A stretch of 25,846 bases of DNA, from contig CAIMXQ010000034.1 of the NCBI GenBank assembly GCA_903845465.1, positions 1-25,846 of the forward strand, read 5' to 3'. This DNA is from an uncultured Actinomycetes bacterium. GTDB taxonomy: Bacteria > Actinomycetota > Actinomycetes > Nanopelagicales > Nanopelagicaceae. Positions 21,589 through 25,846 of the stretch are shown piece by piece. Within the stretch, counting starts at the first letter, position 1; each line of letters starts with the position of its first letter. The translations under genes were made by a program, and so were the position numbers. Under the pieces are notes generated by a model. The model worked only from the letters and a program-made list of their open reading frames with translations, was not told where the DNA came from and made no database searches.

Positions 21589-21598
21589 CGTCAAGATA
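21581..21598 (+). promoter_or_regulatory. 18-bp perfect palindrome upstream of aconitase (candidate operator)
   Basis: TATCTTGACGTCAAGATA is an exact 9+9 palindrome without spacer. It overlaps the TrmA-like stop codon (21586-21588) and its 3' edge is 23 bp before the acnA ATG. It contains TTGACG, which could serve as a -35 element, although no good -10 lies 17 bp downstream. A dimeric repressor bound here would block acnA transcription. The cognate regulator is not identified in the window. Confidence 0.6.
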
Positions 21599-21621
21599 TC
21601 TCCCTTGAAAGAAGTAAAGCG

Positions 21622-24279
21622 ATGAGCAAGAACTCACTTGGCAGTAAGAAGAACCTCACAGTTGCCGGCAAAGATTATGAAATCTTTGATATCTCCAAGG
21701 TTGAGGGAGCAACAAACCTTCCCTTCTCACTTAAAGTACTTCTTGAAAATCTTTTGCGCACAGAAGATGGCGCCAACATCACCGCCGATCACATCAAGGC
21801 CCTTGCTCAATGGGATCCATCGGTTGAGCCCGAAACTGAAATTCAATTTACACCTGCACGTGTTGTGATGCAGGACTTCACAGGGGTCCCATGCATCGTC
21901 GATCTTGCAACGATGCGCGAAGCAATCGTTGATCTCGGGGGAGACCCATCAAAGGTCAACCCACTTGCACCTGCAGAACTAGTTATTGATCACTCAGTTA
22001 TTGCTGATTTCTTTGGTACGGCAACTTCGTTCGAACAGAACACTGATATTGAGTATGAGCGCAATCGTGAGCGTTACCGTTTCTTGCGTTGGGGGCAAGG
22101 CGCATTCGATGAATTTAAAGTTGTTCCACCTGGAACCGGAATTGTGCACCAAGTAAATATCGAATATTTGGCACGCGTCGTCATGACACGCAGCGTCAAC
22201 GGCGTACTTCGCGCATATCCAGACACAGTTGTGGGAACAGATTCACACACGACTATGGTCAACGGTCTCGGCGTTCTTGGTTGGGGCGTAGGCGGTATCG
22301 AGGCAGAGGCCGCACTCCTTGGGCAGCCAGTATCGATGCTCATTCCGCGCGTAGTGGGTTTCAAACTTTCAGGCGAGCTACCAGTCGGAACAACAGCTAC
22401 CGATATGGCTCTCACAATTACCGAAATTCTTCGTAAGCACGGAGTCGTTGGAAAGTTTGTTGAGTTCTATGGTCCTGGTGTTGTCTCTGTTCCCATGGCT
22501 AATCGAACAACAATCGGCAATATGTCTCCTGAATATGGTTCGACATGTGCGATCTTCCCTATCGATGAAGAAACTCTTCGCTATCTTCGCCTGACAGGTC
22601 GCAGTGACGATCAAGTTGCACTCGTTGAGCAGTATGCAAAGGCTCAAGGAATGTGGCATGACCCTGCAGCATCGCCACGTTTTTCAGAACACATCGAGCT
22701 CGATCTTTCGACTGTTGTCTCATCGATTGCAGGACCAAAGCGTCCGCAAGATCGCATCTCACTCACTGCATCTAAATCATCTTTCGAAAAGATACTTCCT
22801 ACCTATATCTCTGAAAAGACAGGGAAAGAGGCTTATCCAGTAAGCGTTGGTGCAAAGGCGACCACAATCAAAAATGGTGATGTCGTCATCGCATCGATTA
22901 CTTCATGTACAAATACATCAAATCCTTCAGTGATGATCGGTGCTGCCCTTCTTGCTAAGAAAGCGGTAGAGAAAGGTCTGACTTCTAAGCCATGGGTTAA
23001 GACAACTCTTGCACCCGGATCAAAGGTTGTTACCGATTATTACGATCGCGCAGACCTTACAAAATACATGGAAGCACTTGGCTTTAACCTCGTTGGGTAC
23101 GGATGCGTAACCTGTATCGGAAATTCAGGGCCTCTGCCTATCGAGATTAGCAAAGCAGTTAATGAGCACGACCTCGCAGTGACTGCCGTACTTTCTGGAA
23201 ACCGTAACTTTGAAGGACGCATTAGCCCAGATGTAAAGATGAATTACCTGGCATCGCCTCCGCTTGTTGTTGCATATGCGCTGGCCGGCACCATGGATCA
23301 CGACTTCGAAAACGATTCACTCGGTAACGATAAAGCTGGCAACCCAGTCCTTCTGAAAGATATCTGGCCATCTGCTCAAGAGATTCAATCAGTAATCGAC
23401 TCTTCTATCTCATCAGAGATGTTTAAGAAAGATTATGCAACTGTCTTTGACGGTGATCATCGCTGGAAGTCACTAGATACCCCAACAGGAAATACATTTG
23501 ATTGGGATCCAAACTCCACATATGTTCGCAAACCTCCATATTTCGATGGAATGCCTGCTGAGCCAAAGCCTGTCACAGATATCTCTGAGGCACGAGTGCT
23601 TGCAATTCTCGGTGATTCTGTAACAACAGACCACATTTCACCGGCAGGAAATATCAAGGCTGATTCACCGGCAGGTAAGTACCTCGAAGCCAACGGTGTT
23701 GATCGAAAAGATTTCAATTCATACGGTTCACGTCGCGGAAACCACGAGGTAATGATTCGCGGAACTTTTGCAAACATTCGTCTCAAGAACTTACTTCTTG
23801 ATGGTGTTGAGGGCAGCTTCACTCGAAACTTCCTGAGCAATGGAGATCAAACAACAATTTATGATGCATCAGTTGCTTATCAAGCTGCAGGCGTCGGACT
23901 AATTATTCTTGCCGGTAAAGAGTATGGTTCAGGATCATCTCGTGACTGGGCAGCAAAGGGAACTGCTCTACTTGGCGTACGAGCAGTGATTGCTGAAAGT
24001 TTCGAACGTATTCATCGTTCAAACTTGATCGGCATGGGAGTACTCCCACTTCAATTTACTAATGGAGAAAATGCACAATCATTGGGCCTTAAGGGTGATG
24101 AAATTTTCGCGATTACAGGAGTGACAGCCCTCAATAACGGTGGCATCCCTAAGCAAGTCACCGTCACTGCGGGGGATAAGACCTTTGCAGCGAAGGTTCG
24201 CATTGATACACCAGGTGAAGCCGATTACTACCGTCACGGCGGAATCATGCAGTATGTACTGCGCCAGCTCCGCGGCTAA
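21622..24279 (+). CDS. acnA: Aconitate hydratase (AcnA/IRP type)
   Basis: Aconitase isomerises citrate to isocitrate in the TCA cycle with a [4Fe-4S] cluster. The 885-residue length fits the AcnA/IRP class. The cluster ligands are C429 (SCTNTSNP), C495 and C498 (GCVTCIGNSGPL), nearly the same positions as C435, C501 and C504 of E. coli AcnA. Other signatures are DSHTTMVNGLGVLGWGVGGIEAEA-type active-site sequence around 195-215 and the C-terminal swivel domain with YGSGSSRDWAAKGT. A purine-rich GAAAGAAG lies 7-8 nt before the ATG, acting as a modest Shine-Dalgarno. A perfect palindrome is just upstream and dxs follows 14 bp after the stop, but dxs has its own -10 box. Confidence 0.98.
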   Translation: MSKNSLGSKKNLTVAGKDYEIFDISKVEGATNLPFSLKVLLENLLRTEDGANITADHIKALAQWDPSVEPETEIQFTPARVVMQDFTGVPCIVDLATMREAIVDLGGDPSKVNPLAPAELVIDHSVIADFFGTATSFEQNTDIEYERNRERYRFLRWGQGAFDEFKVVPPGTGIVHQVNIEYLARVVMTRSVNGVLRAYPDTVVGTDSHTTMVNGLGVLGWGVGGIEAEAALLGQPVSMLIPRVVGFKLSGELPVGTTATDMALTITEILRKHGVVGKFVEFYGPGVVSVPMANRTTIGNMSPEYGSTCAIFPIDEETLRYLRLTGRSDDQVALVEQYAKAQGMWHDPAASPRFSEHIELDLSTVVSSIAGPKRPQDRISLTASKSSFEKILPTYISEKTGKEAYPVSVGAKATTIKNGDVVIASITSCTNTSNPSVMIGAALLAKKAVEKGLTSKPWVKTTLAPGSKVVTDYYDRADLTKYMEALGFNLVGYGCVTCIGNSGPLPIEISKAVNEHDLAVTAVLSGNRNFEGRISPDVKMNYLASPPLVVAYALAGTMDHDFENDSLGNDKAGNPVLLKDIWPSAQEIQSVIDSSISSEMFKKDYATVFDGDHRWKSLDTPTGNTFDWDPNSTYVRKPPYFDGMPAEPKPVTDISEARVLAILGDSVTTDHISPAGNIKADSPAGKYLEANGVDRKDFNSYGSRRGNHEVMIRGTFANIRLKNLLLDGVEGSFTRNFLSNGDQTTIYDASVAYQAAGVGLIILAGKEYGSGSSRDWAAKGTALLGVRAVIAESFERIHRSNLIGMGVLPLQFTNGENAQSLGLKGDEIFAITGVTALNNGGIPKQVTVTAGDKTFAAKVRIDTPGEADYYRHGGIMQYVLRQLRG

Positions 24280-24281
24280 TC

Positions 24282-24287
24282 TAGACT
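24282..24287 (+). promoter_or_regulatory. Leaderless-type -10 box (TAGACT) of dxs
   Basis: TAGACT lies 2 bp after the acnA stop and ends 6 nt before the dxs ATG. No Shine-Dalgarno is present in the 14-bp gap. Confidence 0.45.
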
Positions 24288-24293
24288 GCACCC

Positions 24294-25846
24294 ATGCTCG
24301 AATCGATCAAAGGTCCTCAAGACCTCAAGGGGCTCTCTCCTGAGCAAATCAATACCTTGGCTGAAGAGATTCGCCAATTCTTGATCACTCAAGTCTCTAA
24401 GACTGGTGGACACCTTGGTCCCAATCTCGGAGTCGTCGAGCTCACCATTGCAATTCATCGGACCTTTGATTCACCAAAGGATGTCATTCTCTTTGATACT
24501 GGCCATCAATCATATGTGCACAAGATTCTTACGGGTCGTGCGGATCAATTCGATAAGTTACGTCAACGTGGCGGAATAGCTGGATATCCCAACCGCAGCG
24601 AGAGCGTTCACGATGTTATTGAAAACTCTCATGCTTCGACTGCTCTTTCATGGGGCGATGGAATCTCCCGCGGCTTCTCACTTACTGGGCAAGGCGATCG
24701 CAGCGTCGTCGTAGTTGTCGGAGATGGTGCGCTCACCGGCGGAATGTCGTGGGAGGCGCTTAACAATATTGCTGCAGCAAAAGATCGCAATCTGATAATC
24801 GTCGTCAACGATAACGAGCGTTCTTATTCGCCAACAATCGGTGGGGTTGCAACATATCTGGCAACGCTGCGCGTCACACGAGGATACGAACGCTTCCTAG
24901 ATTGGGGCAAGGAAGTCCTGACAAAGACTCCGGTTGTTGGCAACCCAATCTATGAGACTCTTCACGGAATGAAGAAGGGCATCAAAGATATTGTCGCTCC
25001 ACAAGGAATGTTTGAAGATCTCGGCCTTAAATATGCCGGCCCCATTGATGGCCATGATGTTGCGGCTATGGAGCGCGCTCTACTTCAGGCAAAGGAATTC
25101 GGCGAGCCAGTATTGCTCCATGTAATTACCGAAAAGGGTAAGGGCCATAAACCTGCAATTGCAGATGAAGCTGAGAAGTTCCATGCAGTTGGTATCGTCG
25201 ATCCTGAAACGGGAATGCCGCTAGGTAAATCAGTAACAACATGGACCAGCGTCTTCTCTGAAGAGCTCGTTGCAATTGGCCACGAACGCACAGATATTGT
25301 CGCTATTACCGCTGCAATGCTTGGGCCAACGGGCCTAGATAAATTTGAAGCAGCCTTTCCAGATCGCACAATCGATGTTGGAATTGCAGAACAACATGCT
25401 GTCACAAGTGCAGCAGGTCTGGCATTTGCAGGAATGCATCCAGTCGTTGCCGTGTATTCGACATTCCTGAACCGCGCATTTGATCAAATGCTGATGGATG
25501 TTGCCCTTCATAAGGCGGGAGTCACATTTGTGCTCGATCGCGCAGGAGTCACTGGCGATGACGGACCTTCACACAATGGCGTATGGGATCTAGCGCTCAC
25601 AGGAATAGTTCCGACAATGCATGTGGCAGCACCTCGTGATGGTGCGCGTCTTCGCGAGACATTGCGCGAAGCAGTAGAAATTTCTGATGCACCTTCCATG
25701 GTCAGATTTCCTAAGGGTGCAGTCCACAGCGATATTCCAGCTTTCGAGCGACGCGATGGAATCGATGTTCTCTATCGTGGTGAAAGTGCCGATGTTCTCC
25801 TTGTCAGCGTTGGTGCGATGGCTGCAATCGCTGTGGAATCAGCATC
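24294..25846 (+). CDS. dxs: 1-deoxy-D-xylulose-5-phosphate synthase (3' end outside window)
   Basis: DXS condenses pyruvate and glyceraldehyde 3-phosphate, the first and committed step of the MEP pathway to isoprenoids. The frame runs to the window end without a stop; 517 residues are visible out of roughly 620 typical. Thiamine-diphosphate motif GDGA is at 143-146 with the NND-like VVNDN after it, the N-terminal catalytic His is H40 (KTGGHLGPNLGVVEL), and the catalytic Glu is E366 in DVGIAEQHAV. RAGVTGDDGPSHNG and FPKGAV of the pyrimidine-binding and C-terminal regions are also seen. The transketolase C-terminal domain is cut. Its DMAPP product downstream feeds MiaA, encoded in this window. 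Confidence 0.97.
   Translation, partial: MLESIKGPQDLKGLSPEQINTLAEEIRQFLITQVSKTGGHLGPNLGVVELTIAIHRTFDSPKDVILFDTGHQSYVHKILTGRADQFDKLRQRGGIAGYPNRSESVHDVIENSHASTALSWGDGISRGFSLTGQGDRSVVVVVGDGALTGGMSWEALNNIAAAKDRNLIIVVNDNERSYSPTIGGVATYLATLRVTRGYERFLDWGKEVLTKTPVVGNPIYETLHGMKKGIKDIVAPQGMFEDLGLKYAGPIDGHDVAAMERALLQAKEFGEPVLLHVITEKGKGHKPAIADEAEKFHAVGIVDPETGMPLGKSVTTWTSVFSEELVAIGHERTDIVAITAAMLGPTGLDKFEAAFPDRTIDVGIAEQHAVTSAAGLAFAGMHPVVAVYSTFLNRAFDQMLMDVALHKAGVTFVLDRAGVTGDDGPSHNGVWDLALTGIVPTMHVAAPRDGARLRETLREAVEISDAPSMVRFPKGAVHSDIPAFERRDGIDVLYRGESADVLLVSVGAMAAIAVESA

Noticed and set aside
23637..23675. 12-bp direct repeat TTCACCGGCAGG in acnA
   Set aside because: It encodes the two SPAG segments of the conserved aconitase motif ISPAGNIKADSPAG, so protein conservation explains it.
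1..25846. Search for tRNA, rRNA, CRISPR arrays, insertion sequences, prophage or defence genes
   Set aside because: No tRNA-like cloverleaf, no regular repeat-spacer series, no transposase or integrase motifs and no composition shift were found; every gene belongs to a housekeeping or conserved actinobacterial family.

Overview
The window is a dense, almost wholly coding piece of an actinobacterial chromosome. About 2.6% of the bases (roughly 665) lie outside the genes called here, and no gap exceeds 150 bp. Base composition looks to be in the high 40s % GC, low for this phylum. Gene content and order (smc-ftsY-amt-glnB-glnD-ffh ... rpsP-khpA-rimM-trmD, then miaB-miaA-dapF-hflX, DUF4193/DUF3093, dut, DUF3159, two TrkA-type proteins, a TrmA-like methyltransferase, dxs) match conserved actinobacterial blocks such as those I recall from Mycobacterium. 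Moderate GC, compaction and shortened proteins suggest a streamlined freshwater lineage such as the acI group (Ca. Nanopelagicales, Planktophila-like). That placement is inference. I see no mobile element, CRISPR array, tRNA, rRNA or sign of recent transfer.

Layout. 1-3160: 3' part of smc and a short ftsY. 3161-7226: nitrogen-sensing set amtB-glnB-glnD behind a 137 bp regulatory gap. 7239-10856: ffh, then, after a 148 bp leader able to form several hairpins, rpsP-khpA-rimM-trmD. 10895-11863: a di-iron acyl-ACP desaturase at the place where rplS would usually follow trmD. 11885-16488: miaB-miaA-dapF-hflX, overlapping or separated by at most 4 bp. 16489-18999: DUF4193 zinc-ribbon protein, convergent DUF3093 membrane protein, then hotdog thioesterase-dut-DUF3159 with 4-base overlaps. 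18986-20307 (minus): two TrkA/RCK proteins. 20374-21588: TrmA-like RNA methyltransferase. 21622-24279: aconitase behind an 18-bp perfect palindrome. 24294-end: dxs, cut by the window edge.

How the genes work together. FtsY and Ffh are receptor and GTPase of co-translational protein targeting. AmtB, PII and GlnD form an ammonium transport and nitrogen signalling module. RpsP, KhpA, RimM, TrmD, MiaB, MiaA, HflX and the TrmA-like enzyme concern ribosome assembly, tRNA/rRNA modification or ribosome rescue. DapF makes meso-diaminopimelate for lysine and peptidoglycan, aconitase serves the TCA cycle, and DXS starts the MEP isoprenoid pathway.

Regulation. Many first genes of transcription units have a TANNNT hexamer ending 6-7 nt before the start codon and no Shine-Dalgarno, the arrangement expected for leaderless mRNAs. 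This pattern also fixes several start codons. I did not find an obviously new defence or metabolic system. The most interesting signals are non-coding: the aconitase palindrome, the rpsP leader, strong hairpins inside rimM and glnD, the phased pentamers upstream of amtB, and a strand-biased GGGGGAG word.
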